A stretch of 64,000 nucleotides of DNA from Owenia fusiformis. Its lineage: Eukaryota; Annelida; Polychaeta; Sabellida; Oweniidae. Where the stretch lies: assembly GCA_903813345.2 (NCBI GenBank), contig CAIIXF020000008.1, positions 20,194,822-20,258,821 of the forward strand, in the 5' to 3' direction. Positions 38,601 through 50,148 of the stretch are shown here, piece after piece. The notes beneath the pieces were generated by a model that worked only from the letters and a program-made list of their open reading frames with translations, was not told where the DNA came from and made no database searches. Position numbers and translations under genes: made by a program. The first letter of the stretch is position 1. Every line of letters begins with the position of its first letter.

Positions 38601-39330
38601 CGCGCCTAGGCCGACAATATGGCCCCACACTATGTGGTGGGGACATAATAAAAAAACGCATTGACTCCTGCTTGAAATAGAACTACTGTATTTGAGCTCA
38701 ATTAAGTTCAGTTTAAAAAAATCCATACCTCCTTCTTCAGAAAAAGAGATAGAAGTATTCTGGATCTTGGAGATCTGTGATCGCAGAATGTGATTTACTG
38801 GGCACAATTTTCTCTGTATTTTCTTATGATTTCATGAAAAATGTCCTCATTTCAATACACATGTGTGCTATTTTCATATTCATTCTAATGGACATGATTT
38901 TATCCATGAACAGGTGGTGGTATTAAAGCATAAAATTGTTTTACGCTACATTGCAGGTTTATTGAACAGTGAGGAGAGAAGCAACAAGATTTCTCTAATT
39001 CCCGGCAGCAATCCAGGTGAAAATGTTGTTGTTTTAACCCAGCCTCAAGAAATGGTTGCTATGACAACTGATTACCATGACAACCAACAAAACACTCAAG
39101 AAATGATTGTATATAACTCGGATCTATTAAACGCTGAACTAAACCATGAGGAAATTAATAGTAATATTGACGATCAGATTCAGGGGGAAAATCCAAACAT
39201 GACACAATCGTCAGGTTCACAATCAGAGAAAAACGTTGTTAGTATGGATCCAATGATGAGTGATGACGATACTGAACAATCTCACATTGAAGAACCCCAC
39301 AGTCCAGATAAACTCACCATATGTGAATAG
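32642..39330 (+). CDS. ZNF410: ZNF410-like C2H2 zinc-finger transcription factor, seven exons
   Basis: Exons 32642-33734, 34752-34929, 35090-35271, 35604-35693, 36033-36197, 36899-37045 and 38957-39330 join in phase to 742 residues. A long, low-complexity acidic N-terminal half (exon 1, 364 residues) is followed by six C2H2 fingers in tandem. The first five use Cys-X4-Cys and the last Cys-X2-Cys. The finger sequence tracks human ZNF410: finger 4 ends in [14 protein letters not shown] and the last reads [21 protein letters not shown]410 has five fingers and in mammals is a direct activator of CHD4 (NuRD); here there is one extra N-terminal finger. The C-terminal region is acidic and Q/N-rich. 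The start is the ATG just after the acceptor at 32628. The exon 2 to 3 junction uses AC|GTAGGT and TTGAAG|A and is less canonical, but it restores the finger. Target conservation is inference. Confidence 0.88.
34326..34520. mobile_element. Short element with TTGGCCCCCACGTGAT inverted ends
   Basis: A perfect 16-bp inverted repeat at 34326-34341 and 34505-34520 encloses 163 bp with a further CCCCACGTGGCCCG palindrome. It lies in intron 1 of the ZNF410-like gene. Size and structure suggest a MITE; no clear target duplication was seen. Confidence 0.5.
37330..38040. repeat. ~165-bp tandem repeat in the ZNF410-like intron 6
   Basis: About four units marked by AAAATGGCTGCCTTGACAT (about 37521, 37685, 37849) and a diverged first unit at about 37360. 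Each also contains ATCAGATCTAGATTTTCATA. The array continues into related, more diverged sequence to about 38460. Confidence 0.75.
38493..38642. repeat. GGAC/AGAC microsatellite followed by a 43-bp direct duplication
   Basis: An (ACGG)n/(ACAG)n stretch at 38493-38556 is followed by two near-identical 43-bp units (38557-38599 and 38600-38642) starting ACGCGCCTAGGCCGACAATA. A frame running through the microsatellite is an artefact. Confidence 0.75.
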
Positions 39331-39721
39331 ACGCTACAGTCTGGATAAATATGCAATGCATGTATCTGCTACATAATATTTATATTATATATGCAAATGA
39401 ATAATTTACTTGTGAAACCTATGAATTTTGGAAAATATCGCAATTGGCCCCAAATGATTAAGCAGATGATTAAGATCTAGTTAGCAACCTTCTCCAAAAC
39501 TGTAGCAATTTTAGAATATTTTGGGAACATAATTTATAATGTTAAATCTATTTTCTAAAAGTTCCATCAAAGATATTTACATTTATGTGATCATTTTTAT
39601 AAGAATTTCTACATTTCTACACTTTGAATCGATTAGATGTTTGAGATGCTAAAGAATACAATGGTAGGTCAATTTTACATACTGTTTGCAATTTTGTTAT
39701 CCTTGTCTTTAATTCTGCCTC

Positions 39722-39818
39722 TTAACAAAAACTGAATGTTCAGTTGTTTTGATTTAACAAAAACTGAATGTTCAATTGTTTTGATTTAACAAAAACTGAA
39801 TGTTCATTGTTTTGATTC
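39722..39818. repeat. Three-copy 32-bp tandem repeat in the 3' UTR region
   Basis: AACAAAAACTGAATGTTC recurs at 39724, 39756 and 39788, within the presumed 3' UTR of the ZNF410-like gene. Confidence 0.7.
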
Positions 39819-40192
39819 ATTGCTGGGAGCAACGAGATAATCTTACAATGTTCGGTATATAAAATACATACATACAAAATAGATGTCATTCTGTAAAAAC
39901 ATTGGCGTTTTGCCATGAAATTTAATTTCATTAATAGTGGCTAACTCAAAAAATGTAAGTAAAGTTTAAAACTAATTGCAAGTTCATTCTTTAAAAGACT
40001 AACATTACTGACATTGGCTCATGTGCTTTCTTGTAGGAAATATGTCATTGCTAAGCAATTTGTACTATGTGCTACAATTACAACAACGCTATATATTGGA
40101 GTATTACTCATGTTATATGAATTATAAATTGTTAAAAGGGAAAGGTGCAATATCATTTCACACAAATATTCTGTGGATTTGTTGAAATATTC

Positions 40193-40198
40193 AATAAA
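40193..40198 (+). terminator. Candidate poly(A) signal of the ZNF410-like gene
   Basis: AATAAA about 860 nt after the stop codon at 39330, in AT-rich sequence. No transcript evidence; other signals are possible. Confidence 0.35.
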
Positions 40199-41940
40199 AT
40201 AATTTAATCAAAAATCATATGGATTTTATTGTTTCCTATTATTTATATACATTCAATGTGAGTCAAAAAAGGTAACCCAAACAAATATATGTTTATAAGT
40301 CACTCATTCATCATTGGTTTAAAGTCATATTTGGCAAAATTAAACTTTGTTCAATGTCCCTTCAATAAAACAAGTTTCAATGCCGAAACAGGCCAATCTC
40401 ACTGAACATGAATGTCTACAGTACAACCTTTGAAGCACTGAAACAAGAGGTATGAGTGCAAGATGTTAGCTATTACACAAAATTTTTGTGCTTGTGTAGG
40501 GAAAAACCTTGACCGAAACATTCAAGTTTGCCTCCAAACCATTAAATTTTTGGCAATTTTGACTCCGAATGAATTGGAATGGTTTAAAAATGACAATGAT
40601 TTTATCTGATGCTTTCTTCGTCAAGATCATTCCAATGTATTCTGTTCTATCAATAGTTGTTAAAAGCCCCAAATTACGATAGGAATTAACAAAAACTAAA
40701 TCATGATTAGCAATAACTTTTCAAAGTCTCACACCTGAAGTCAGCGATCAACTTTCATGGTATTTAGTTTTGGGGGGAGGGGGGGTCAGAGTCAAAACTA
40801 GATTTACTTAGTTTCCAATCCGACATCGACCTTTTGATGCCTCCCCTAAACAAGGTTTAATTTTGCCAAGTATGACCTGCAATACTAATAATAAACAGAT
40901 TGGTTTACTAAGAAGATGTAAACACCTACTCACAATCATGTTTTGCATTCTGTATTTGATCATAATATTTGTCTATGATTAATTGCATATAATGATACGT
41001 TGTTTATAGTTATATCATGCATACTTTAATCCATTTTTATGCAGTTCCTGGAAATTTATTGTCAACTTAACCACTTAATCACTTCAATTTCTCTGAATGA
41101 TCTATTATTGTTATAATTACATGTATGTACTTTCAGTTTTCCTTGAATTTACTTCATCCTATTTCCATGGTAATACCCTTACAATAATTCCAACCCCAAA
41201 ATATCTCTGGAAACTTTTGCTCCCTCCCAAGAAATCGTCATCTCTTGCCTTACCTTGAAGAGTTTCCAACTGTGAACTGTTGTGGAAGGACAAATTCATT
41301 TTGTGTGAGGAAGAGGTAAATGAAAGTTTCATTAGTTCAAAAAATGTTGATTCTTGGCCAAGCAAAGTACATTTTATTGACGTACATTATGAAATCATAA
41401 CTAGTTATCAAGGCAACTGCACAAAGTAGCAAATCTCAATGAACACTATATTCATGAATTTGTATATGTCTCAATATTATTTACCATCTACTCTACCCTT
41501 GATTAAATTGGCAGATATTCCATTTAGGAGTTTCAAAGGCACAAATCGTAAAGATCTAATGATTAATGTAATCATACTTTGAATACGATATTTAGTATAA
41601 TGAAGTGGTCTCTAAGTAATAGCGAATTCCTGGTCTCGGCAGCCATTTTGAATTTTCTGAGACACGAATCAGAAAAACAATACCTAATTCTGATCTACTC
41701 CACAATTCCTTCAATTTGAGTATAATATAGCCATACTTTGAAGAGATCGGAAAATTATTGCGAAGCTTCGATCGTAGGGATTTATTAAAATCAAGATTTT
41801 CAAAATCTTATATGGGGGAGGAGTTCAATCATAACAAAATTGACCTCATTTTTCCATAACTCTAAGCCTTTGGACAACATTTCTTAATGTTCATGATTTC
41901 ATACTAAATCAAGACTGGAGAACAGATCAAGTATTTGGCA
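40199..41940. other. Spacer between the ZNF410-like gene and MED29
   Basis: Convergent intergenic region. No gene, tRNA or clear transposon was recognised. It has a G-rich run at about 40770-40790. Confidence 0.45.
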
Positions 41941-41949
41941 TATATTTTT

Positions 41950-41963
41950 TTTATTTCTTTATT
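41950..41963 (-). terminator. Candidate MED29 poly(A) signals
   Basis: Two minus-strand AATAAA hexamers (41950-41955 and 41958-41963), about 190 nt downstream of the MED29 stop codon. Confidence 0.4.
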
Positions 41964-42154
41964 TCAAATTCATGTACTGTATATAAGAATACCTCTCAAA
42001 AATGAACATTTCTTTCAATTCCTTTTTGGATATTCCTCACTTAAAACACAGCTCTCCATGTGAACAGTTTTAATCAGTCTCAAAAATGTTCACTAAACTT
42101 ATAGGGAAGATTAATCTAGTGGCAACCCTGCCTCTGTTGTCCATTGTGATGTTA

Positions 42155-45100
42155 TCACCTCTGGGGTTGTGATGTCATTGCTTGTTGTTGGGCTTGGTTC
42201 ATAGGCACAATCTGAGCACTTTGTCCTTGGTGCTGTTCTATTTTGCGTGCACACTCCACGAGTGTATTATGCAATTCCTTGGCACAGGCAATTTGAGTCT
42301 TTACTGTAGCGAGATATTGAGGGTATGACTGATACTGTGGATTCTCCTGATTTTGTGGGTGGTCTGGGGGTTTGCCAAGTGTGACAGGGATAGGTGTATT
42401 CTTGCCACTGTCCATATTCTGGTGGTTGCATTCTATGGCTATTCTCTGAAATGATGAATTGTAGATATGGGAAAGACATCAAGAGACAAGGCATTAACAT
42501 GACAAAATGTCACCACCTAGTTGCTCACAATATTATTAGTTCAATCTTAATCAGATTTGAATTTCTGAGAACTTGGAGATGATTTTGGAAAAAATTGGTC
42601 AATTTGAAGCAAGTTGCAAAAGACCTTCTTTGACCCTGAGAAGGTCATTGAAGGTGAAATCTCAAATCTAAAGTCAGTTTTTAACTTATAAATGATTTTG
42701 AAAAAAGTGGTCAATAAGAAGCAAGTTGAAAAAGACCTTTCGACCTTTTTTGACCTTGACATTGAAGGTCAAATCTCAAATCAAAAGTCAGATTTGAACT
42801 TCTGATAACTTGTAGATGATTTTGAAAAAATTGGTCAATTCAAAGCAAGTTGAAAAAATACCTTTTTGACCTTTAAAAGGTCACTGAAGGTCAAATCTTA
42901 AATATGAAGTCAGATTTGAACTTCTGAAAACTTGTAGATGGTTTTGAAAAAATTGAAGTCAGTCTAAACAGTATTTGTTAAGTTATTGTAAGTTGTAAGA
43001 ATTTGTTACGGACGCCAACTGCCGACCGCCAACCACAACCCACCAATCACCAACCACCAACCGCCGATCGCCATCACAAAAAACCGGAGACCATAAGAAT
43101 TTTTGGAGGTGACATAAAAACTGCTCTGGTTATACCATCAACCATGCACATACACACATCATGCATACAGTAAAACCTGTCTAAGTGGAACATCTTTAGT
43201 ACTTCAAAAACTGTTTCACTTATACAGGTTCATTTAACACTAAGTTACACTAAAAGAGGCATTCTATACATCCATGTTTATGCTTTAGCCAATGTTATTC
43301 AGTCAATCCTATTTAATTGTATAATTCACTAAAACGAAACATTTTCAGACTTCTAAAGTTTAGCCCTTATTTAATTATGACGAATTAATGAGTAAGGTTA
43401 CTTCAAAATTTTTAAGTTTATATCACCAATATTAAGTTGAGAGCACATGTACTTACAAGGTTCAATTCAATTTGGTCACATATGGAATAGAAGTCTTCTA
43501 GTTTCTGTTCAAATCTCTGTTTGTTTTTCTGATTTTCTTCACTAACTTTTCTGAAAATATAACACATCAGGCATTTTGAATACCCAGTAAGGTATGGAGA
43601 ACATATGATAAAAAAATTATGAATTGTCAGTCAGTAACAAAAAAAGCCATCACAGAATGTATTAAGCATCACAGGACTGGTTCTCAATACCACTTTTGGA
43701 ACACCTCTAGATATACAATGTAAATTGGTTACTTTACAGGAGTAACTGAATATGGATTTTATTCTGAGGGGAAATATGATATGAATTGAAGAATTAACAT
43801 CATATCAACATGGAAAATGTCATTATTTTTTGAGATTATAACTGACCAGGCCCGTAGCCAGGATTTGCCAAGGGGGGGATTCAGTTTTCGAAAATTTCCT
43901 GGGGGGTTCACATTTGACAATTTCGGCCCAAATATGGCTAAAATCACTTGAGAAGTGGTCAAGGCCAGGGGGGGGGGTTGCCCGAACCCTGCGAACCTCC
44001 CCCTGGCTACGAACCCTGCTGACTACATGTACAAGTTCATAATCAGCAGTCCAAAAGATTTGAACTCATATCTTGATCATTTCTTGTGATATATTGCAAG
44101 CAGTTATTCATTGTAATGTATACATTACAATGAATGACTGCTTGCAATATCTCTGTGTTTTATTGTATTTAAGGTTGATCACTCCACTAATTGTTTACCT
44201 AATTAGAATCCAACTTTTTGAAAGTACCTATCAGTATATGTAAGCTTTGACGTAATTTTTGTCTGCTCTTTATAAGGACACATGCAACTTCAAACTGTAA
44301 TCATCGTTTCAATATTTACTAGGCAATTGAATTCAAATAAAAAGCATCATATTCGCAACACATGAGACTTCTAAATGGTTTGTGTTTTCACATTTGAAAC
44401 TAAAAGTTAAAAAATCAAGAAAATCTACCACATTGTCGTAATTTAGTGAAGTGATCAACTTTAACAGAGCTACATTGCTTTCGTTACGGTGTGTGAAAAA
44501 TCAAACAATATCAAATTATTTATTGGTCTACACACTTGATTTTATTATTTTCAAGTACCACATAATAATCCATATAATATAATATATATTAAATAAAACA
44601 ATCATCAATTAAATTCTAAAGTGCATCCGATCTAAATACCTCATTTTCTAGAGCTCATGTCAAAATGGCTTGGGCCCCTACAAATTAGTTGTCTGTTTAG
44701 CATTACAGTAAAACCTGTCTAAGTGGAACACCTTTGGAACCTCTAATAAAAAGTGTTCCACTTGGGAGGTGTTCCATTTATAGAGGTTCATTTAACATTA
44801 AGTCAGTTGATCTTGAGACTCTGAAAAGTGTTCTACTAACAGAGGTGTTTCACTTCTAGGTGTTCCACTTTACAGGTTTCACTGTATTTCACTTCTAGAG
44901 GTGTTCCACTTTACAGGTTTCACTGTATTTCACTTCTAGAGGTGTTCCACTTTACAGGTTTCACTGTATTTTAGAGGATTTTAGTCTGTTGTTTTTTATT
45001 CAATAATTGCAAAAATACATGTTACTTGTAACAATGGAGTTCTGACTAGGTAGGTAATGCTAAACCGACATTGAATTTGTAAGGGCCATATAGTCTCTTT

Positions 45101-48100
45101 AACCTGGCAAAAAGGAGCTAGGGGGAAATTCAAAAATATTAAATCCATGAAAAATTGATACAAGTACGTCTAAATCATAGCCATGCATTTGGAGGTTTCA
45201 CCAGATCATTTACAAAATAACATTCTCTATTAACAGTACTAACTAAAGTGCTTTAGTACTACTATCTAGTAACTAGGAAAGAAGCACACCAGCCACCTGA
45301 TCATAGTTCAATATTTGCCATATTACTTAACTACTGTCTAGTATATAAATGATGGGATTTTCTTGGTCTTGCTATTATTTTTTTATCTAATAGACCATCA
45401 GCATCTATATTATCATTGTTTAAACTAATAACTATTCTAGTAAATGTATATTTACAGTAATAAATTTGCATTCCTCATCTAATAAGTTTCATGTTAATTA
45501 CTGTACATCATTTTTATGGATTTTTCAAGTTCAATATTTAGCACAAGGGTTGTGTTAAGGTATCACCAGGAGAGAAATCAAATATATATCAGCTTAGACC
45601 TTTTACATGTAAGCTTGTAAAATTCCTCTCATTAGGTCCACCTTAAACATAGAAAAAAATTAAAGCTTTAACATTAAGTGGATATTTTTGTAGTTCTTTG
45701 TTAATCATATTTGAATCATAAAAAACCTGATTCTATGTTTACATTTAGGCAAATACTTCATAACCCTAGATTTTATTTCACACATTGCCATTTGAGAAGA
45801 CCTCAACTTCTTAACAGTTTTTTTTATTCTAACAATAATTACAAAGCATATGTGGCCATACAGTATATTGCCTTTGGGTTAGGTTTCAGGTCATATATTG
45901 CACCATAAATCATATATAAGTACCTATATATTTGAATCAAGATCTAGGATTACACTTGATGGTCTGCATTTATCCATCTAGATTTACAGGCTTCAGTTGG
46001 TCACCTCAATGTTGAATGCCTTCGTGGACTCCCATTAATAACTTGGAAGTCAAAGATGAGATACAATATTGTTTTAAACAAATATTACATTGGTTTATAT
46101 CATAGCAATATTTTCTTTAGCACCATACTTGCTATTATTACACATAGGAAGGCGTGCATCAATATAATGCACAATTAAACAAAGTACATGGTATGTAAAA
46201 GTTTAGGAGGTATAGTTCAATTTCTTAAGGCTAGAATCATATCTCTACTGTAATGACCCTACATTCCTGTAGAGTTCAATTACCTTGGTTTTCACAATGT
46301 TTCTTTCAATTGCATACCCAAGAACTAAAAACAATTGTTCATCTAATGAGTTATGAGAAAAATGGCTTAGTTGTATACTAATCACTTTCATTTTTTCAGT
46401 TCTTTTTCAATTGCCTCTTTAGCAACAGAAACTGCAACCTCAGCTAAAGCATCCAGATTATGTTCAAGCTCGTCATGAGCTTTCAATGCAGCATTTCTAG
46501 AAAAAGATTTATCACAATGGCGACATTTAAATGGTTTCTCACCAGAATGGATTCGTTCATGCGTTTTTAATGAGCTAGGTCTTGTAAAGCCATGACCACA
46601 AAAGTCACACTTGAAAGGCTTGTGATTCATTTCGTGTTCTTTAAATTTATTTCTGTCATCAAAATGTATATCGCAATATTTGCATGTGAATCCTTTAGAC
46701 GTATGTATCCTCCGCATGTGCACTTTCAATGCATACCCAGTTGTAAAGTCTTTTTCACAGCATTCACACTTAAAAGGCTTTTTACCGGTATGAATCCTGT
46801 CATGCTTAAAGAGAATACTCCGATCACTGAAGCTCTTATCGCAGTGTTTACACTTGAAGGGTTTTTCCCCAGTATGGATCCTTTCATGAACTTTCAACAT
46901 ATTTCCTCTTGTGAATTTTTTGTCACAATATCGACATTCAAATGGCTTCTCTCCAGTGTGCATCCTCTCATGGACTTTAACTGATCCACTTGTTGTGTAT
47001 CCCTTACCACAGAATTTACATTCAAATAAGTTGACACCTGTATGTATTCTCTCATGGGATATCAAAGTACCAACAGTAGCAAAGCATGTACTGCAATGTT
47101 TGCATTTGAATGGCTTCTCTCCAGTATGTATTCGTTCATGAACTTTTAAGCTGTTAGTCCTTGGGAAGCTTTTATCACAATAGCTACACTTAAAAGGCCT
47201 TTCTCCTGTATGTGTTTTTTCATGAGCTAATAAATTACCTTTAGTGGTAAACTTTTTCTCACAATACTGGCAGGAAAATGGTTTCTCTCCGGTATGAATC
47301 CTTTTATGCTCTTTCATAGCGCAGATAAAATTGAATTTTTTCCCACAGTAATTACACTCATATTTCATGTTGCAATTTGGTCTTATTTTTATTTTGCTGA
47401 GTTTCTCACGCTGAGCCTTGGTTTTCTTGCATTTACTGGCCTTTGTTTGGGTGAATGTTGGCAGAATTTCAGGTTCATTTTCATTCATATTGTAACCATC
47501 AACAGATTTTTGTTTTGCGTGGCTTTCTGGAAGATCTATATTAGATTGAGTGTCATTACCATTATCACTGTCCTCATGATCAGGATCTTCATCCAAGTCA
47601 TCTGCATCTTCATCTTTGGCATCATCACAATCAGCACCATTTTCTTCAATTTCTGTAGTATCAGATTCACCACCATCAGTCTTTCTTTCCTTGTCATCAT
47701 TGTCCAATGCTTGATCATTGTTTGCACACGTGTCATCATTGTGACATATATCTGCATCTTGTTGATTCCCATTATCATCAATTTTGTTTGTATTTAGTTT
47801 TTCTGAATGGTCATTTTCATTCCCAAGTTCCTTCAGCTTATGTTGTGTCTGGGAATGATAATATAAACGATTTCTATATTGAGGATTCAGGTACTGTTGA
47901 GGATAAAATGGCTTGAGATACAAACTTTCCCCCTGATTATCTTTATAACTCAGATTTTTATATTTAGGATCACTGTTTTGGAGTTCAGAATGTTGTGTAT
48001 CTCTATATGAGTATTGGTTCTTTTGGTAGTTGGAATCCTGTGTAATTTTGTTTCTTCTACCACCACCAGGATGGTCCTTATCATGACTTGTTGAATCAGG

Positions 48101-50148
48101 CTCCATTATCTGGAATAGAAATATCCCTTTCAAAAGTTTTCATGTTTCAAATGCTGTTATTTCATGCTTAAATTGCAATTTCATGCACATCTTAGTAGTC
48201 AAATTTGATGTACCAGGGTACATCATTTTATGATTTTGCTGATCTGAATAATATGTAAGTTGATCATGCTTTCTTAATTTTCATTAATAAATTAATAGAA
48301 AAGTTTTGAAAGGGATGAAGGTATCGTTTCATACCCCTGACGCATAATTATGTCTTCCATAAGAACATAGAAAAAATTTAAAACAAACAGTACTTATATA
48401 TTTGCAAATGCTCCACATATAGTAAGTACAATATTAAAAAAAATCACACACACTAGTTGATGTTCTGATACTTAAAATGTATATAATTCTTTCATTTCTC
48501 CTTATCGGGTACCATCATCCTTTTTTAAACTAATCTCATTATTTCATGTTGATTATAATTAATATGTGAAAAAAAATTCTTATTGATCTTATATGATTTT
48601 TGACTAGATTTGTATATTTCGACCTCCCTCCCCTAATGATGGATTGTATAATATATTTACTTTGGTACTCTTACATTAAGACAATTATCAGCTCTTGTTA
48701 AAATTCTGTACTTACACTGTACTGTCTATCTGTGAATTTCTGAAGAAAATTTGGGCGGCCACTTTCATTAGATTCTGAAAAAAGATTGAAAGGTATAGAA
48801 AATGGTATTCTTGTACATGTAATTCAAATAATTTTTTTTTGCAAAATGACTCCAGACTAATTTAGGTAGTAAATATTATGTTTGGAACCACTTTGGACAC
48901 CCATCCATCACTCACAATTCTCCTTTTCGCGGTTCGATCTTCAACCGAGGAGACAAGGAAGTCTTTCCTTGTACGAACAAAATATTACCCAAGATGCAAT
49001 TCACGGGGGAACAAATTCTTACCTCCTTGTTTTTCCCTCATTGGTTTGGCATGTGGATTTTCATACCTATTTTACAATCACTATGTTCAACTAGACAACA
49101 GCAACGCCAAAGCGTAGCAAATCCCATCGAACAACCATGGCTGGTATTTTTACAAACAAAGTATATAGCAAAAATGGCAGCCATTTTTCAAAATGGCCGC
49201 CTTCTACGAAAAGTGTCATTGGACAGTGTGCCATGCTTATTGTATTCACATACCAAATATGAACAAAATCGCTCCACTACTTTTCGAGTTACAGCAAACA
49301 TCGTAAAATCACAAGTAAAGGCCGCCATTTTTCAAGATGGCTACCATGGGCTTCTTTGATATCTACATTTCTAGCTTTATTAATGTCCTACATAATTCTT
49401 TTACATTTAAAACATATTACTATTACAGTTTTACATATTGCACCTAATTTACTGTAAAATCAGCACTAAAATGGCCGCCATTTTTTAATGTGCAGTCATT
49501 TTGAAAATCGCCTTTCGAGCAGGACAAAAAACAATATTTCCGATGGTACGTGTCATTGTTTTAATTAATTTTTTTTGTATAAGAACAAAATTGTGTTATT
49601 AGATTGATTTACATGTAGTACTTTCGGTTCGCGCAAATAGCTACGCGAAATGCATCTTGGAAAAAATCGCCCAATCAAATTTTGTCCTTTTGGGGTTTTC
49701 TAAGTACATATTTTCCTACCTTCTCAAATAAAGAGTGAACCGCGAAAAGGAGAATATTGTGACTTTTGCTTTGTATCACGTATCATTACATAATGAATCT
49801 TGGGACTCCCATACATGATGAAGACAAGAACTGCCATGCCATGTAACAGGACAAAAGTTTACTTGAACTAAGCTTAAATCCATCTTTAGTCTTTACTTTT
49901 TTAGGCTAGAATGATTTTTGGTCAATGTTGTTGATTTTTGAGATAAATCTGTCTGAAATCATTGTTCACAAAATGCCAATAAATAGGCTATTTGGGACTC
50001 AGGAATCTTCGAGTGTAAGACAATTGTATAGAATTCTTATTCATATATATATACGTACAGCCAATGATTCTTTCAAGGCAGGGATATACAGCTTAAACTT
50101 AGAAATAGGATCCACTTCCGACGAACTTTGTTGAGGAACTGCTGCCAT
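42155..50148 (-). CDS. MED29: Mediator complex subunit 29, four exons
   Basis: MED29 (Drosophila Intersex) is a small Mediator subunit that links activators to RNA polymerase II. Exons 50148-50059, 48774-48716, 43550-43457 and 42445-42155 join in phase (lengths 90, 59, 94, 291) to 177 residues; human is 200. Diagnostic blocks: DPISKFKLYIPALKESLA (exon 1) against human DPVQRFKMLIPQLKESL; NLMKVAAQ (exon 2); RFEQKLEDFYSICDQIEL (exon 3); and YPQYLATVKTQIACAKELH (exon 4), nearly identical to the human C-terminal block. The start ATG lies in good context (AAAATGG). The C terminus is glutamine-rich. Intron 2 (about 5.2 kb) contains an entire zinc-finger gene on the same strand. The upstream neighbour, 340 bp away and divergent, is a PAF1-like exon, as in human. 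Confidence 0.93.
42508..43114. mobile_element. TGTCACCACC-ended element with ~120-bp internal repeats
   Basis: Ends TGTCACCACC (42508-42517) and GGAGGTGACA (43105-43114) are inverted. Inside are about three diverged units with AAAGACCT...TTTGACCTT blocks, then a C-rich CCGCCAACC tract. It is a reverse-oriented relative of the array at 62428-64000 and lies 62 bp from the MED29 exon 4 acceptor. Confidence 0.7.
43166..43260. repeat. GTGGAACACC-family MITE fragment
   Basis: Begins ACAGTAAAACCTGTCTAAGT like the element at 44705 and contains the AAAACTGTTTCACTTATACA block. The right end is missing. Confidence 0.6.
43851..44013. repeat. Repeat with CCCGTAGCCAGG / CCTGGCTACG ends
   Basis: Inverted ends GTAGCCAGG (43854-43862) and CCTGGCTAC (44002-44010) enclose G-rich runs (AAGGGGGGGAT, CAGGGGGGGGGTTG). 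Probably a short interspersed element; it is in MED29 intron 2, just upstream of exon 3 in the minus sense. Confidence 0.5.
44091..44150. repeat. 60-bp near-perfect palindrome
   Basis: Two 30-bp arms meet at 44120/44121 (TTGTAATGTA|TACATTACAA) with a single mismatch, without a spacer. It would form a cruciform in DNA or a tight hairpin in the MED29 pre-mRNA. It is probably a collapsed MITE. Confidence 0.8.
44705..44968. mobile_element. MITE with ACAGTRAAACCTGTNTAAGT ends, right end triplicated
   Basis: Left end ACAGTAAAACCTGTCTAAGT with GGAACACCT; the right end is its complement, ACTTTACAGGTTTCACTGT. The right terminal block GGTGTTCCACTTTACAGG occurs three times in a row (about 44858, 44900, 44941), so the terminus has been tandemly duplicated. 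Confidence 0.75.
44990..46387. other. Intronic AT-rich stretch of MED29 (3' flank of the nested zinc-finger gene)
   Basis: No coding sequence recognised. It must contain the 3' UTR of the nested zinc-finger gene. A minus-strand AATAAA at 45772-45777 is a possible signal. Confidence 0.4.
46388..48106 (-). CDS. C2H2 zinc-finger protein with 11 tandem fingers, nested in MED29 intron 2
   Basis: A single large coding exon of 572 residues from the ATG at 48106, just after a splice acceptor (ATTCCAG at about 48110-48116). The N-terminal ~235 residues are hydrophilic, with a D/E-rich acidic block (about residues 110-180), then a basic KCKKTKAQREK segment. Eleven C2H2 fingers follow, mostly with TGEKPF linkers (HERIHTGEKPFKC type); finger 8 has an HMRRIH spacing and the last HDELEH. 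No KRAB, BTB, SCAN or ZAD domain is visible, so no named orthologue is claimed. It is presumably a DNA-binding transcription factor in the nucleus. The upstream exon is not identified: it could be a private leader or MED29's own first exons. The ATG ten codons further upstream lies in the intron side of the acceptor and is not favoured. Confidence 0.9.
   Translation of the reverse strand: MEPDSTSHDKDHPGGGRRNKITQDSNYQKNQYSYRDTQHSELQNSDPKYKNLSYKDNQGESLYLKPFYPQQYLNPQYRNRLYYHSQTQHKLKELGNENDHSEKLNTNKIDDNGNQQDADICHNDDTCANNDQALDNDDKERKTDGGESDTTEIEENGADCDDAKDEDADDLDEDPDHEDSDNGNDTQSNIDLPESHAKQKSVDGYNMNENEPEILPTFTQTKASKCKKTKAQREKLSKIKIRPNCNMKYECNYCGKKFNFICAMKEHKRIHTGEKPFSCQYCEKKFTTKGNLLAHEKTHTGERPFKCSYCDKSFPRTNSLKVHERIHTGEKPFKCKHCSTCFATVGTLISHERIHTGVNLFECKFCGKGYTTSGSVKVHERMHTGEKPFECRYCDKKFTRGNMLKVHERIHTGEKPFKCKHCDKSFSDRSILFKHDRIHTGKKPFKCECCEKDFTTGYALKVHMRRIHTSKGFTCKYCDIHFDDRNKFKEHEMNHKPFKCDFCGHGFTRPSSLKTHERIHSGEKPFKCRHCDKSFSRNAALKAHDELEHNLDALAEVAVSVAKEAIEKELKK
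48912..49761. mobile_element. TIR element with TTCTCCTTTTCGCGGTTC ends in MED29 intron 1
   Basis: The left end (48912-48936) and right end (49737-49761) are inverted: CACAA, an AT insertion on one side, then TTCTCCTTTTCGCGGTTC. The interior carries a second repeat (about 49117-49500) with AAAATGGCAGCCATTTTTCA motifs, shared with 21985-22370, so one element appears to be nested in or fused with another. No credible transposase frame. Confidence 0.6.

Noticed and set aside
38421-38807. 128-codon minus-strand frame
   Set aside because: Reads through a GGAC/AGAC microsatellite and a 43-bp duplication; repetitive peptide, no family.
47294-47797. 167-codon plus-strand frame
   Set aside because: Antisense shadow of the acidic and finger-coding exon of the zinc-finger gene.
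48107-48133. Upstream in-frame ATG for the 11-finger protein (adds nine codons)
   Set aside because: A clear polypyrimidine-AG acceptor sits between it and the ATG at 48106, so the extra codons are intronic.
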